Notes: generated by a model not told the origin, from the sequence alone. 45,687 bases of DNA from a bacterium (GCA_030426125.1 JAUHZB010000007.1:1-45687); one strand, 5' to 3'. Counted from the stretch's first letter, positions 1-14,031 are shown. Translations and numbers: made by a program.

Positions 1-1198
<1,198 letters not shown>

Positions 1199-1341
1199 AA
1201 GTGTTTAATCTTAAGATCAAAAACAAACCATTGTTTTATCTGAAAAACAATGAAAAAACTGACGTTGATTTACACGATTCAATTTTTAATGTCCTATTTT
1301 CTAAACAAACTTCTATCTGTCCCACGAAAATATCTCAATGT

Positions 1342-1370
1342 ATGATATATACACCACAAGCAATTGTCAA
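1342..1370 (-). promoter_or_regulatory. sigma70-type rRNA promoter
   Basis: Minus strand TTGACA (1370-1365), 17 nt spacer, TATCAT (1347-1342), upstream of the 16S gene. Confidence 0.7.
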
Positions 1371-1405
1371 GTGTTATCTAACCTATTTTGTAGTCAATAA
1401 AACAA

Positions 1406-3955
1406 CTATCTTTTAGGCTTTGATTTTGGCTTTTCCTTTTCTTTATCTTCCGCCTCATCAGCCTCTTCAGAAGCTGTGTTATCTATTAGAGCGATAGAAA
1501 CAACCTTGTCATCTTCTTTGAGGCGCATAATCCGAACGCCTTGAGTCGCCCGACCAAGCTTCGGAATGTCTCCCATACCTAGCCTAATAGTTTGTCCTTG
1601 CTCGGAGATAATAATAACCTCTTGTTCAGATTCGCTATTTAAGGTTTTTACAGTTACTAGCTCACCGGTCTTTTTATTTACTACCGCTGAACGAATACCG
1701 ACTCCACCTCTGGTGTGTGGCGTAAACTGAGCAACTTTAGTTTGTTTTCCATAGCCTGACTGACTAATTACAAAGATGCTGGAACCTTCTTTAACAGTGT
1801 CCATACCTATAACTCTATCGCCAGAGCGAAGCCTGATACCGCGGACGCCCCTAGAGGCCCTTCCCATAGCTCGTACACCCTGTTCATGGAAGCGAATGGC
1901 TTGACCAAGCGAGGTAGAAATAATTATCTCGTTATCTCCACTACTGATAGTCACCCACTTAAGCTCATCACCCTCATCGAGATTAATAGTGATAAGACCG
2001 GAGCTTCGGACGTTGTGATACTGCTCAAGTGCAGTCTTCTTAACCACTCCACGGACCGTACACATGAATAGGAAGCCTTTATTATCTGTTTTAGACAGAT
2101 TAATTACCGAGCTGACCTTTTCTTCTGGTTGAAGCTGCAAGAGGTTAACAATAGCAATTCCTTTGGCGTTTAGGTTAGCAGCTGGCACCTCATAAGTCTT
2201 AAGCCTAAATACCCGACCCTTATTAGTAAAGAAGAGTAAGTAGTCATGGGTGCTAGCGTTAATGACATGTTCAATAACGTCTTCTTCCCTGGTGACCATT
2301 CCGCGCTTTCCTTTACCGCCTCTGTTTTGTTTACGGTAGTCAGCAATTTGCGAACGCTTAATGTAATTTGCAGAAGTTAGAGTAACCACCACCTGCTCAT
2401 CAGGTATGAAATCTTCGTCAGACATCTTACCAAGTTCACCTGGGATAACTACCGTTCGGCGATCATCGCCGTAAGCTTTCTTCAGCTCTAGGAACTCATC
2501 TTTAATAATCTTTAAGATCTTCTTTTCGTCTGCTAATATTTCTTCTAATTTAGCGATGGTTTTTAGTAACTCAGCTAATTCATCTTCAATCTTCTGACGT
2601 TCTAGACCAGCTAGCGTACGTAGTTGCATAGCTAAGATGGCTTTGGCCTGTAGCTCGCTAAGCTTAAATTTCTTTATTAAGTTCTTACTGGCGTCCTCAG
2701 TGGTTTCACTGGATCGAATAGTGGCAATAACTTCGTCAATATTATCTAGGGCAATCTTTAAGCCTTCTAGAATATGAGCCCTGGCTTTAGCAATCTTAAG
2801 CTCATATTCGGTTCGTCGCCTTACTACCACCTGACGGTGCTTTATATGCTCACTCAGGATATCTTTTAGACTAAGGACCTTCGGCTGTATTCCATCAACT
2901 AAGGCCATCATATTAAAGTGGAAAGTTGTCTGCAATGGTGTCAGCTTATATATCTGATTCATTAGTTTCTTCGGATAGGCATCTTTTTTAAGATCTAAGA
3001 CAATCCGCACACTTCCCCTTGAGGACTCGTCACGAAGATCAGATATACCGGTAATTTTCTTTTCACGAACTAATTCAGCAATTTTGAGCACCAAAGTTTC
3101 TTTATTAAGAGCGTAAGGTATCTCAGAAATAACAATCTTACTACGACCCTTCTTGCCTTCTACTATCTCGGCAACTCCACGATTAACCACACCACCGCGT
3201 CCAGTCATATAAGCATTGCGGATGCTTTCCTTCCCGTAGATAATTCCCCCAGTTGGGAAATCTGGCCCCTTAATATACTCTAGCAGATCATCAACCTCGC
3301 AGTCAGGGTTATCGATCATGTGCACCTCGGCGTCTATCAACTCACCTAGATTATGTGGTGGTATGTTAGTAGCCATACCAACAGCGATACCGAGTTGTCC
3401 GTTTAACAACAAACTAGGAATCTTCGAAGGTAGAACACTTGGTTCAGTTGTTGTACTATCGTAGTTTTCCCTAAAATCTACAGTTTCTTTATCGATATCC
3501 GATAACAATTCATCAGCCAAGCGAGCCATTTTGGCTTCGGTATAACGCATGGCGGCTGGCGGATCGCCGTCCATACTACCAAAGTTACCCTGACCATTAA
3601 CCAAGGTATAGCGCATTGACCACGGCTGAGCCATGCGAACCATAGCGTCATAGATAGATGAATCACCGTGCGGGTGATACTTACCCATTACTGAACCAAC
3701 GACGTTAGCACTTTTACGGTGGCGAGCGCTACTTCTGAGTCCTTCTTCGTTCATGCTGTAAAGAATTCGCCTATGGACCGGTTTCATACCATCCCTAACG
3801 TCAGGCAGGGCTCGATCGATAATAACGCTCATAGAATAACGTAGGTAGCTATCCTCCATGACCCTTTCCATAGTTTTAAGTTCTAGGGATTTTGAAGGCA
3901 CAGTTATGTCGCTTAAATCTGGTTGTATTGGTGTGTCTGGTGTCTTGTCTTCCAT
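1406..3955 (-). CDS. gyrA: DNA gyrase subunit A
   Basis: 849 aa ORF with GyrA motifs ([55 protein letters not shown]); abuts gyrB. Confidence 0.97.
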   Translation of the reverse strand: MEDKTPDTPIQPDLSDITVPSKSLELKTMERVMEDSYLRYSMSVIIDRALPDVRDGMKPVHRRILYSMNEEGLRSSARHRKSANVVGSVMGKYHPHGDSSIYDAMVRMAQPWSMRYTLVNGQGNFGSMDGDPPAAMRYTEAKMARLADELLSDIDKETVDFRENYDSTTTEPSVLPSKIPSLLLNGQLGIAVGMATNIPPHNLGELIDAEVHMIDNPDCEVDDLLEYIKGPDFPTGGIIYGKESIRNAYMTGRGGVVNRGVAEIVEGKKGRSKIVISEIPYALNKETLVLKIAELVREKKITGISDLRDESSRGSVRIVLDLKKDAYPKKLMNQIYKLTPLQTTFHFNMMALVDGIQPKVLSLKDILSEHIKHRQVVVRRRTEYELKIAKARAHILEGLKIALDNIDEVIATIRSSETTEDASKNLIKKFKLSELQAKAILAMQLRTLAGLERQKIEDELAELLKTIAKLEEILADEKKILKIIKDEFLELKKAYGDDRRTVVIPGELGKMSDEDFIPDEQVVVTLTSANYIKRSQIADYRKQNRGGKGKRGMVTREEDVIEHVINASTHDYLLFFTNKGRVFRLKTYEVPAANLNAKGIAIVNLLQLQPEEKVSSVINLSKTDNKGFLFMCTVRGVVKKTALEQYHNVRSSGLITINLDEGDELKWVTISSGDNEIIISTSLGQAIRFHEQGVRAMGRASRGVRGIRLRSGDRVIGMDTVKEGSSIFVISQSGYGKQTKVAQFTPHTRGGVGIRSAVVNKKTGELVTVKTLNSESEQEVIIISEQGQTIRLGMGDIPKLGRATQGVRIMRLKEDDKVVSIALIDNTASEEADEAEDKEKEKPKSKPKR

Positions 3956-5935
<1,980 letters not shown>

Positions 5936-6092
5936 TCATTACCTTTACTAAGCCGGAATTGTTATATTTTTCTCCACTCTTAGGTCCTATTATAAATGAT
6001 AGTCAGCAATTGGACAACATAAGTCTTGTTAAATTGGACTAATATATGGTTCAATAAGCTTAAGGATAATTAACATACAGAAAGAATAAAAT

Positions 6093-8051
6093 ATGTTTAA
6101 TAAATTAATTAGCAATCTACCCTTTAATCCCAGCTTAATTGATCAAGTATCTTTTTACGCGAAAAGACTCCAAAAAGAGTCAGGCATCCGTCGTGTTGGC
6201 TTAGGTCTAGTCGCTCTTACTCTGTTAGTGCAGGGTTTTGCAGTAATGGCTCCAGCCCAGGCCAATGTCAGTTGTGATCCTTCCGGTAACGATATTATTC
6301 AGTGTGGTTTTAAGACAAAATCTGAAGCAATAAACAAATGTCGAAGTAACGCCCAAGGGTTCTCAACTATTCTTAAGCACTACGGCTTGAACTGTGACAG
6401 CGTAGCTGGAGCTGGAATACAAAACCTACGATCAACTGATTCTAATCGAGCGTTAATGTCTTTAGGTCGTAAACCCTACCAGAAACCTGGCGAAACATCA
6501 GTTCAAATTGCTGGCTTATCGCAAAGTTTATACCAACGCCCTCTATGGAGTTGGGATAGCAGAGGTCCATCAACCTATAAAGTACTAACCATGCACACCG
6601 CAGATAAACAGCCGGTATATATCATGTATGAATGTGGAAACATTGTAACCCTAAACAACTTCAAACCACCTTCCCCACAAGTCCCAGCCAACCTAAAACT
6701 GGCTAAATCCAACCAGCCAACTGGATTTGTTAAACCCGGCCAAACCATCGACTATACCCTTGCTTTCACTAATAAGGGTGGTCAAGCCATTTTCTTCTCA
6801 GTAAATGATATCCTACCGCCAACAGTAGATTACGTCAGTTCTTCTTACGGTAACTGGGTATTTGAAAACAAATCTCCAAACCTAAAATGGTTTAACAATA
6901 CACCGCCGTTCTACACCTTCGGAAACACCGATGCCTTCGGTACACCAGGCTTTATTAAGCTAAAAGTTAAAGTAAAAAATAATGTTACCAACGGAACTCA
7001 AATATGTAACCGTGCTTACTTACAAGACGTAAAAGTCGGCACCTCAACCGCAAGAAACACCCCACAGGTTCAGGTATGTAACACTGTAAAAATTGACTGT
7101 CCAACTGGGCAAATACTAGGTAGTGACGGCCGAACCTGTGAAGATGTAGTCGTACCTGATGCCCAATGCACATCGCTGACCGCTTTTATAAAGCCAGATG
7201 AAACTAACACCCGTAAATACACTTTCGAAACCAAAGCTAATGCCGTTAACGGAGCTACCGTTGAGAGTTACACCTACGACTTCGGTAACGGGGACACCAA
7301 AACCAACAATAACAGTGAATTAACTGATCAAATTGAATATGAGTTCAATCAAGTAAAAAGCTATGACGTTACAGTGACCGTAAAGAGTAGTGTTGGCGAC
7401 AAAGCTAGCCTAAGCTGTCAGACCAAAGTAACCATAAACCCACCAGACGAAGAACCAGTCCTCAGTATCAGTAAAAAAGCCAAGAATATTACACAAGACA
7501 AAGAGGATGCCAATAATACAGTTGCCAGAGCTGGCGATGTTATTGAATATAGCCTTACAACTAGCAATGTAAGTAACGTAGACGCTAAAGATACTGCTCT
7601 GCAACCTGAAGATCTAACCGATGTTCTAGAATATAGCGACCTAGACCTAAACACTCTAGATGGTGGAGTCTTTGACGATCAGACCAAAGTTCTAGCCTGG
7701 AATGAAAAAGTCACCATCAAAGCCAACCAATCTACTACCAAAACCTTCCGAGTTACAGTCAAAAACCCTATCCCGAGCACCCCTCGTCCAGACATTCAAA
7801 ACAACCGCTCTTCCGGAGACTTAGTGATGCAGAATATTTATGGGAACCAAGTTACCATTAAATTACCTACTACACCTGTAAAAACGACTGAGCAAGTCAC
7901 CACTACCCTACCCAATACTGGTCCAGGAGAAAGTCTAGCGATTGGTTTTGGAGTATTAGTTATAGCTGGTTACTTCTACTCAAGAAGTCGCTTAATGGCT
8001 AAAGAGCTAGATATTGTCAAAAAAGAATATACAACCAGTGGAGGTCTATAA
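6093..8051 (+). CDS. LPXTG-type cell surface protein with DUF11-like and PKD-like domains
   Basis: N-terminal TM segment, DUF11-like stretches, PKD-like YDFGNGDTKT, C-terminal LPNTG + hydrophobic segment + RSR. Confidence 0.8.
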   Translation: MFNKLISNLPFNPSLIDQVSFYAKRLQKESGIRRVGLGLVALTLLVQGFAVMAPAQANVSCDPSGNDIIQCGFKTKSEAINKCRSNAQGFSTILKHYGLNCDSVAGAGIQNLRSTDSNRALMSLGRKPYQKPGETSVQIAGLSQSLYQRPLWSWDSRGPSTYKVLTMHTADKQPVYIMYECGNIVTLNNFKPPSPQVPANLKLAKSNQPTGFVKPGQTIDYTLAFTNKGGQAIFFSVNDILPPTVDYVSSSYGNWVFENKSPNLKWFNNTPPFYTFGNTDAFGTPGFIKLKVKVKNNVTNGTQICNRAYLQDVKVGTSTARNTPQVQVCNTVKIDCPTGQILGSDGRTCEDVVVPDAQCTSLTAFIKPDETNTRKYTFETKANAVNGATVESYTYDFGNGDTKTNNNSELTDQIEYEFNQVKSYDVTVTVKSSVGDKASLSCQTKVTINPPDEEPVLSISKKAKNITQDKEDANNTVARAGDVIEYSLTTSNVSNVDAKDTALQPEDLTDVLEYSDLDLNTLDGGVFDDQTKVLAWNEKVTIKANQSTTKTFRVTVKNPIPSTPRPDIQNNRSSGDLVMQNIYGNQVTIKLPTTPVKTTEQVTTTLPNTGPGESLAIGFGVLVIAGYFYSRSRLMAKELDIVKKEYTTSGGL

Positions 8052-8052
8052 A

Positions 8053-8631
8053 ATGAGTGAAAAATTAAAGATCCATATTGAGCAAGACAACGACACGCCA
8101 GAGAGCGCAGAGTTCCAAGACAGCAAAGCTCATGAATCAGAGAATACTAAGCCAGAGCAACACAGCGAGCAAACCAAAGCTGAAAAACAAGAAGAGCTGT
8201 CAGCTATTCGACAAGAAATCAACAAAGAAGCTAAGTCGCTAAACAAAAGTGAGATTGACTCTACTAAGCCAGAAAAAAACCCTGGAGCCCAAGGCCCTAT
8301 CAACAAAGAGCTCAAAGACATGATGCGCACCAGAACTCTTACGCGCATTCGTAAAGAGCTCTCTGCTCCGAACAAAACTCTAAGTAAAGTCATCCACTCC
8401 AAGCCTGTTGAGAAAGCCAGTGTTATTGGTGAGAAAACCATAGCCCGACCGATAGGTCTGCTAGGAGGAGCCTTGATAGCTTTAATTGGTAGCGTAGCAA
8501 CCCTGTATATGGCCAAACACTATGGCTTTGAATACAACTTGCTGCTATTCTTCATCCTCTTTGCCGGTGGATACCTAGCCTTCACCATAGTTGAAGTACT
8601 TATACTGATTGCTAAAAGAATCAAACAATAG
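8053..8631 (+). CDS. hypothetical protein with two C-terminal TM segments
   Basis: Listed ORF starts at 8014, but the ATG at 8053 directly follows the upstream stop (8049-8051) and is in frame; charged N-terminus, two hydrophobic C-terminal stretches. Confidence 0.6.
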   Translation: MSEKLKIHIEQDNDTPESAEFQDSKAHESENTKPEQHSEQTKAEKQEELSAIRQEINKEAKSLNKSEIDSTKPEKNPGAQGPINKELKDMMRTRTLTRIRKELSAPNKTLSKVIHSKPVEKASVIGEKTIARPIGLLGGALIALIGSVATLYMAKHYGFEYNLLLFFILFAGGYLAFTIVEVLILIAKRIKQ

Positions 8632-8670
8632 AAGCTAAATAGTATTGGTCAAAAACTTAATAGCTAATTA

Positions 8671-11574
8671 TTAGCTATTATCGCCGTCTCGATCAATAAC
8701 CATAGTCTGATCATGGTCTGCGCTAGCTTTGGCTTGATGACGATCACTGATAGGTAGTTCACTACCCTCCGAGCTTGGGCTACCAACATTTAGCGATTGG
8801 TTCATAGAGGGAGTAGGAGGCGTATTCTGTGCAGGAGTGTAACCATTTACATTATTGTTCGAATTTACCGCTGTAGGGCCTGTCTGTGGCTGATAGGGCC
8901 GATTTGGCATTGGGCTAGACTGCCCCATGGTACCTGCACCCATAGATCCCGCTCCGGTACTCATCGGACGACGCGGTTGAACTGCTTGACCTGTTCTGGC
9001 CTGCTGTTTAGCCATCCAGTTATCGAAGAATGACCCTCCGCCTGGACGTGCTGCTGCTGGCCTTGGACCAGCGCCTGGTTGGCCTGTCAATGAGCCTGGT
9101 GCGCCAGGACGACGGGCTGGCTTCTCAGCCACTCTCAACCGTTCAGTAATCTCCTTGTCTACTTCCACTTTGGGCCGACCATATTTGGCACTTGAAAGCT
9201 GTTTTAAGGCTTGCCCGAGCTTCTCGTTAGGTGTACCAATTGGCGCTAAACCAGCCATACTAAATGGCTGAGTTGGCACACCGCCTATAAGTGTCCTGAT
9301 TACAGTATTCCAGTTTGGTATACGTAGTAAATCATCACCGTCAAAATGCGGCTGGAAGTATCTAGACAAAGCTTCGACATCATTCTGACCGATACGGAAT
9401 GAAACGATGGTACCCATGTTACCAAATACAGCATCCCGAATTTCATCTGAAAGCTGAGTAGTGAACTGGTTAGCCACTACTAAGTTAAGGTGGTACTTTC
9501 TAGCCTCTGACATAATCGTAGCGAAGGAGTCAGTTGAGAAGTTCTGGAACTCATCAACGTACAGACAGAAGTCCTGCCTTTCGCTTTCCGGGACATTGGC
9601 CCTGCTCATAGCTGCCGCCTGAAACTTCATAACGAAGATCATACCCATCAACTTAGAGTTAAGATCGCCCATCTTACCCTTACTTAGATTGACTAATAGA
9701 ATCTTTTTGTTATCCATTATTTCACGCATGTCGAAGGCACTCTTGGTCTGACCAATAATATTGCGCATCATTTCGTTAGAAAGAAAAGCCCCAAACTTAC
9801 TAACTACCCAGCTGGTGACTTCTCCAGCCTCATTAGATCGTTGAGCGTTGGGCCACTCTTTTGTCCAAAAGTCGATAACATTCTGATCAGTTACGTACTT
9901 AAGTTTTGGCTTCATGAAATCTGGGTCAATTAATAGCTTAGGTATATCTACAAAGGTTCCACCTCTAGGATCAGCCATCAATAGCTGAGCACAATTAGTA
10001 AATATACGCTCAAACCGAGCACCTATCATACCCTGGCGATTGGGGTCGTATAGCTTATACAAGATGTTGATTGCTTCCTGTATCAGGAAATCTTTCTGAG
10101 CCTCAGTGGAAAACTCGAACAGGTTTAAGCCCATCGGGAAATCCATATCCGAAGGACTAAAATAGATAACATCTTCAGTTCGATCCTGTGGAACCATTCC
10201 TAGCAAGTTATCAGCAGTGTCACCATGTGGGTCTACAAAAGCAAAACCATCACCGTTAAGCATGTCCTGTACGGCGAGATTTTCTAAGAAGGTCGATTTA
10301 CCGGTACCAGTTTGTCCAACAACATACATATGACGCTGTCTATCATTTAAGGTAAGCCTAATTGGCTTTTTAGCCCCACGGAAAAGGTTATACCCAAGTA
10401 GCAATCCATCGTCAGGAATATTTCTAGGGGCGTCTACTTGCTTAGAGGCCTGGCGTTGCAACTGAGCTGTAGGAATGTTTTTCTGGTCTGGGAAATGGAA
10501 TAATGTTGCTAATTCAACAGCATTAAGCACGTTATTATCTATCTCCGGCGGGAAGAACCTAAGTATGTAAGAAGTCACAAAACTTTCTATGTCTTTGGCG
10601 CTTGAGAACTTAAAGCCATTCTTGCTAGGAGCATCATATAAGAAGAAAGCAGCTACGATATTATTCAACAAAGCCTGTGATCTCTGTGAGATATTTGAGG
10701 ATGTTACTACCCTGATTAGAACCTCATAACCAGGATGTCTAGTTTTTTCCTCTATAGCGTCGGCAATTGATTGATCTAGATTAGAAATTTCTTTCTTCTT
10801 CTCACCACCAGAATCAGACTTGTCTTCAGGAGGCTTTACAGCAGCCACTACTAGCTGTTTAGCCCACCAGAAAAGATTATCTGACACGGTTTTATCTTTT
10901 TCACCAGATCGTTTTTTATTGGCAACTGAATGGGACTGTTTTCTCCAGCCACTTTTTGCAGGTCGGATTAAGATCTGAATACCGGCTCCATCTTCCTTGT
11001 CTAGAGTAGACAAAGCGTTAAGTAGGGCCTGCATTGAGTCCCGTTTAATCTCTTGGTAAGTTGCAATCGGATAAGCGTAATTCTCTTTCAAGGTTAACTC
11101 TCCACCCATAGTGCCGGCTAGCTTACCCACTGGACTAAAAATATTATGTTCAGTTACTTCTTCTAGTTGAGCCGAAGGATAGGCGCTAATAACAGCTTGG
11201 GTTACAACATCCACCATAACCACTGGAACAACAGCGTAAAATTTCACAAAGCCCTTTGCGCCAATAATCTCAAAACTAAAGTGACGCTGGCCATAAAACT
11301 CGCCCTTGAAACCTTTTTTGTAAGTAGAAGCGATTATGCCATATAGAGTCTGAGCTTTAGAGATATTCTCTTCACTAACGTCACGAGTATCACGCCCATT
11401 ACCTTCAATATCTTCACTCGACGGTGGTAGATGGATTTCTAGAGGCACCATCTTTAGACCCCTCTCATAATTTTTCTGCTCGCGTAGGACCTTCTTATAG
11501 TGTAGATATACAATAAACATTGTCACAGATACAACAAGTAACAATAAACTGATAAGAATAATTGATAACATCAT
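8671..11574 (-). CDS. VirD4/TraD-like type IV coupling-type ATPase, Pro/Gly/Gln-rich C-terminus
   Basis: N-terminal TM; Walker A VVGQTGTGKSTFLENL; Walker B FCLYVDEFQNF; low-complexity tail. Confidence 0.8.
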   Translation of the reverse strand: MMLSIILISLLLLVVSVTMFIVYLHYKKVLREQKNYERGLKMVPLEIHLPPSSEDIEGNGRDTRDVSEENISKAQTLYGIIASTYKKGFKGEFYGQRHFSFEIIGAKGFVKFYAVVPVVMVDVVTQAVISAYPSAQLEEVTEHNIFSPVGKLAGTMGGELTLKENYAYPIATYQEIKRDSMQALLNALSTLDKEDGAGIQILIRPAKSGWRKQSHSVANKKRSGEKDKTVSDNLFWWAKQLVVAAVKPPEDKSDSGGEKKKEISNLDQSIADAIEEKTRHPGYEVLIRVVTSSNISQRSQALLNNIVAAFFLYDAPSKNGFKFSSAKDIESFVTSYILRFFPPEIDNNVLNAVELATLFHFPDQKNIPTAQLQRQASKQVDAPRNIPDDGLLLGYNLFRGAKKPIRLTLNDRQRHMYVVGQTGTGKSTFLENLAVQDMLNGDGFAFVDPHGDTADNLLGMVPQDRTEDVIYFSPSDMDFPMGLNLFEFSTEAQKDFLIQEAINILYKLYDPNRQGMIGARFERIFTNCAQLLMADPRGGTFVDIPKLLIDPDFMKPKLKYVTDQNVIDFWTKEWPNAQRSNEAGEVTSWVVSKFGAFLSNEMMRNIIGQTKSAFDMREIMDNKKILLVNLSKGKMGDLNSKLMGMIFVMKFQAAAMSRANVPESERQDFCLYVDEFQNFSTDSFATIMSEARKYHLNLVVANQFTTQLSDEIRDAVFGNMGTIVSFRIGQNDVEALSRYFQPHFDGDDLLRIPNWNTVIRTLIGGVPTQPFSMAGLAPIGTPNEKLGQALKQLSSAKYGRPKVEVDKEITERLRVAEKPARRPGAPGSLTGQPGAGPRPAAARPGGGSFFDNWMAKQQARTGQAVQPRRPMSTGAGSMGAGTMGQSSPMPNRPYQPQTGPTAVNSNNNVNGYTPAQNTPPTPSMNQSLNVGSPSSEGSELPISDRHQAKASADHDQTMVIDRDGDNS

Positions 11575-11582
11575 ATATTTTA

Positions 11583-11996
11583 TTAACTATCCATGGGTTT
11601 TATATCTTTACTAAATCTGGTCTTTAGATAATCGGCTTTAAAGCGATTTAGTTGAATATTCTGCTGACTGGGGTCATTCTTTGTCTGCTGAACAATAGCC
11701 TTAGCCTTGTTTACCCACTCTTTTTCAATTAAATCTACATCTTCGGCAACCATAGGTGATCCACTACTATGCTTAGCGCTTAGCATGTTCTGATCAACAA
11801 TAGGCTGGCTGGTTAGTTGTTGAGGAGTCGGACTGGCGGAGCCGCCAGCGCTCCCCTGATCAACTGATTGAGGCATAGCTACACTAGGTAAGCCAGTTGC
11901 CGGTTGCCCACCTTGGTTATTGCCATCCGTAGTATCAATTGGTTGCTGTGTTGGTGTGTTATTCATAGATCCATATATTTGTTGATCACTCATCAC
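11583..11996 (-). CDS. hypothetical Gln/Ser/Pro-rich protein
   Basis: 137 aa ORF directly upstream of the ATPase on the same strand. Confidence 0.5.
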   Translation of the reverse strand: MMSDQQIYGSMNNTPTQQPIDTTDGNNQGGQPATGLPSVAMPQSVDQGSAGGSASPTPQQLTSQPIVDQNMLSAKHSSGSPMVAEDVDLIEKEWVNKAKAIVQQTKNDPSQQNIQLNRFKADYLKTRFSKDIKPMDS

Positions 11997-12031
11997 TAAA
12001 TTATACCAGATCTACATCTGGAAAAGCTAAA

Positions 12032-12400
12032 CTATGATTTTGTCACTTTGAATCTAGAAATATACAGCAAGACTATCACCCCTAAGACTGAAAGTAGTAG
12101 TAAATCTTTAGCCGTTAATTGGTTTATTGATATCAACATCAACACTAAAGTGGGCACAATCCCAATAAAAAATGAATACAAAATCAACTTTCTATTACTG
12201 CTTAAAGTCTTCAACTGTAGAGTTCTTAAGATGTGCATAGATAGCAGAGAGACGATCAAATAAAACCAAAATAGAACGATTAACACGGCAAAGATTGGTA
12301 AGTTTTGTGGATTAGTGAACGATAGAAATAACAATAATCCGACCACTAGTAACCCTAAGAATTTGTAGGAGTTAAATGTCTTTTTTATAGAAGGTAGCAT
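12032..12400 (-). CDS. hypothetical multi-TM membrane protein
   Basis: 122 aa ORF with about four hydrophobic segments. Confidence 0.5.
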   Translation of the reverse strand: MLPSIKKTFNSYKFLGLLVVGLLLFLSFTNPQNLPIFAVLIVLFWFYLIVSLLSMHILRTLQLKTLSSNRKLILYSFFIGIVPTLVLMLISINQLTAKDLLLLSVLGVIVLLYISRFKVTKS

Positions 12401-12410
12401 ATATAAATAA

Positions 12411-12432
12411 TAACCCGAAATAGCGGGTTATC
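12411..12432 (-). terminator. terminator-like hairpin upstream of the 12400 ORF
   Basis: Minus strand ATAACCCG-ctattt-CGGGTTAT followed by TATTTATAT. Confidence 0.4.
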
Positions 12433-12468
12433 ATAGAAAGTTTGATTTGGTTTGTTGGTTATAAAGGT

Positions 12469-12608
12469 GCTAGACGGTAAATCCGCTTATGTAAATAAAC
12501 TATTGAAGCGCTTACCTGTCTAGCTTGACTGACCGCTCTGGCTACCGTTAGGAAGACCAAGAGCGACAAAAAGAGAGTTTTGTAAGTATTAAGACAAAAA
12601 ATACTTAC
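12469..12608 (-). ncRNA. candidate structured RNA/leader (strand inferred)
   Basis: Three hairpins: GCTAGAC/GTCTAGC extended by GGTAA/TTACC and GCTT/AAGC; CGCTCTGG/CCAAGAGCG; GTAAGTATT/AATACTTAC. Confidence 0.45.
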
Positions 12609-13548
12609 GCTTATCAATGTAGATTATATATTATAATTTGTCAACAACTTAGCGTTGTGTTTTTCATAACCTTCTCTTAATCACAGGTGTATATATTCGA
12701 TTATTGCAATTTTTATAACAAAAATGTTAGATGTTATATATACTACATAGTCTGTATATTCATGATTTCTCCCAAATTATTTGTATAATTACTGGCAATT
12801 TATATGTAATTATTTTGGCACTCTATTACATTGATAATTTATATATTTGTAATACAAATTCCTGCAGGATATTTTAAAAATATACAATCAATTTCCACTA
12901 AATTGGATTTATAATATTCTGCAAAATGACTGAATTGTATATAAATTTTGAGTAAATAATGTTTCGTAAATTTTCCATTTAATAAACTAAAATGAACTTG
13001 TGCGCAACCCTAACCTATTTTGCCTGCAATCAAACATGTATATTTCCAACATTGCGTCGGATCTCATTAATATTTTGCACCAGCTAGCAAATTCACTATT
13101 ATTTAGTAATCCATATAATTACATTTCATTTTCTAATGCAACGCGGGTAGTTAAATGATCGAAATCATATACATTATTTCGTTTTCATGCTTATGGTATT
13201 AAATGGCTACCTATAATATAGTATAGTCCGTTTGTTAATACTTGCCTTCAATATCGTCATGACTTATAGCATATTACACATCTATATAAATATAATCGCT
13301 CTGAATCGGTCTATTACTTGTTATTATTTCCAACTATTTATTACTAATTCTCTATTATTTTATTAACTATAAAGTATTTGAATAAGCGATCGTTAGTTTT
13401 GGCAATTTGAATATATTTTATTCAATTTTACCTATAAAAGACGAATTTGGGTTTAGCTAATTATAGATCAGCCTTAGGATAGGATTCAGGATCGAACAAA
13501 CTACGAATGACTTATGCACAGATTAGTAAAAAAACTAGCATAATCTTG

Positions 13549-13575
13549 TTGACAGGAAGCTAAACTCTTTATAAT
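13549..13575 (+). promoter_or_regulatory. promoter of candidate ncRNA
   Basis: TTGACA (13549-13554), 15 nt, TATAAT (13570-13575). Confidence 0.55.
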
Positions 13576-13581
13576 ATGTCA

Positions 13582-13745
13582 GTAGCACTTGAATAAAAAA
13601 AGTGCTCAAAAACAAAAAAGTATCAAAAGTAACAGATTGAAAATGACGTTACAACAAAAATAAGAGCGATACGGTCACAAGACTTAAGCTCAAAAACAAA
13701 CAACAAAAAATTAAACGGCCCTACTCGCAAAGGGCCGTTTTTTTA
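13582..13745 (+). ncRNA. candidate stand-alone A-rich small RNA
   Basis: Promoter upstream; hairpins AGCACTT/AAGTGCT and GTAAC/GTTAC joined by A-rich linkers; strong terminator; no ORF. Confidence 0.5.
13713..13745 (+). terminator. Rho-independent terminator
   Basis: AAACGGCCCT-actcgcaa-AGGGCCGTTTTTTTA. Confidence 0.9.
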
Positions 13746-13966
13746 TGCCCAAACTTATGAACTAAGCTAGCTTTATTTCCAACCCAATCAGCTATTTAGT
13801 AATGGAGTATTGTTGGATATTATCAATTTTGTGCACTGCGGGAAGCTTTCCAATTATTCAAGTTCATGCGCTTCCTGTCTACATGGTTTTGTTAACCAGT
13901 AGTCCGATATAGCCAATTCCCGCTAAATTGTTATTTGCTAAATTCCTACTAAAGATAAAATATTTC

Positions 13967-13995
13967 TTGACCCCTGTTGCATATTTTGGTACACT
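13967..13995 (+). promoter_or_regulatory. infC operon promoter
   Basis: TTGACC, 17 nt, TACACT, about 30 nt before the SD of infC. Confidence 0.6.
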
Positions 13996-14031
13996 TGAAG
14001 CTAACCTTAAACAACACGAAGGAGTTTAATA

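Noticed and set aside
1201-1416. 71-aa plus ORF
   Set aside because: Lies in the 16S leader/promoter region opposite the rRNA transcript; no recognizable family.
8130-8516. 128-aa minus ORF
   Set aside because: Fully antisense to the 8053-8631 ORF; low-complexity Ser/Leu composition.
12469-12608. tmRNA or SRP RNA
   Set aside because: No tRNA-like ends or tag ORF, and no SRP domain IV consensus (GGAAGGAAGCAGC); left as unassigned structured RNA.
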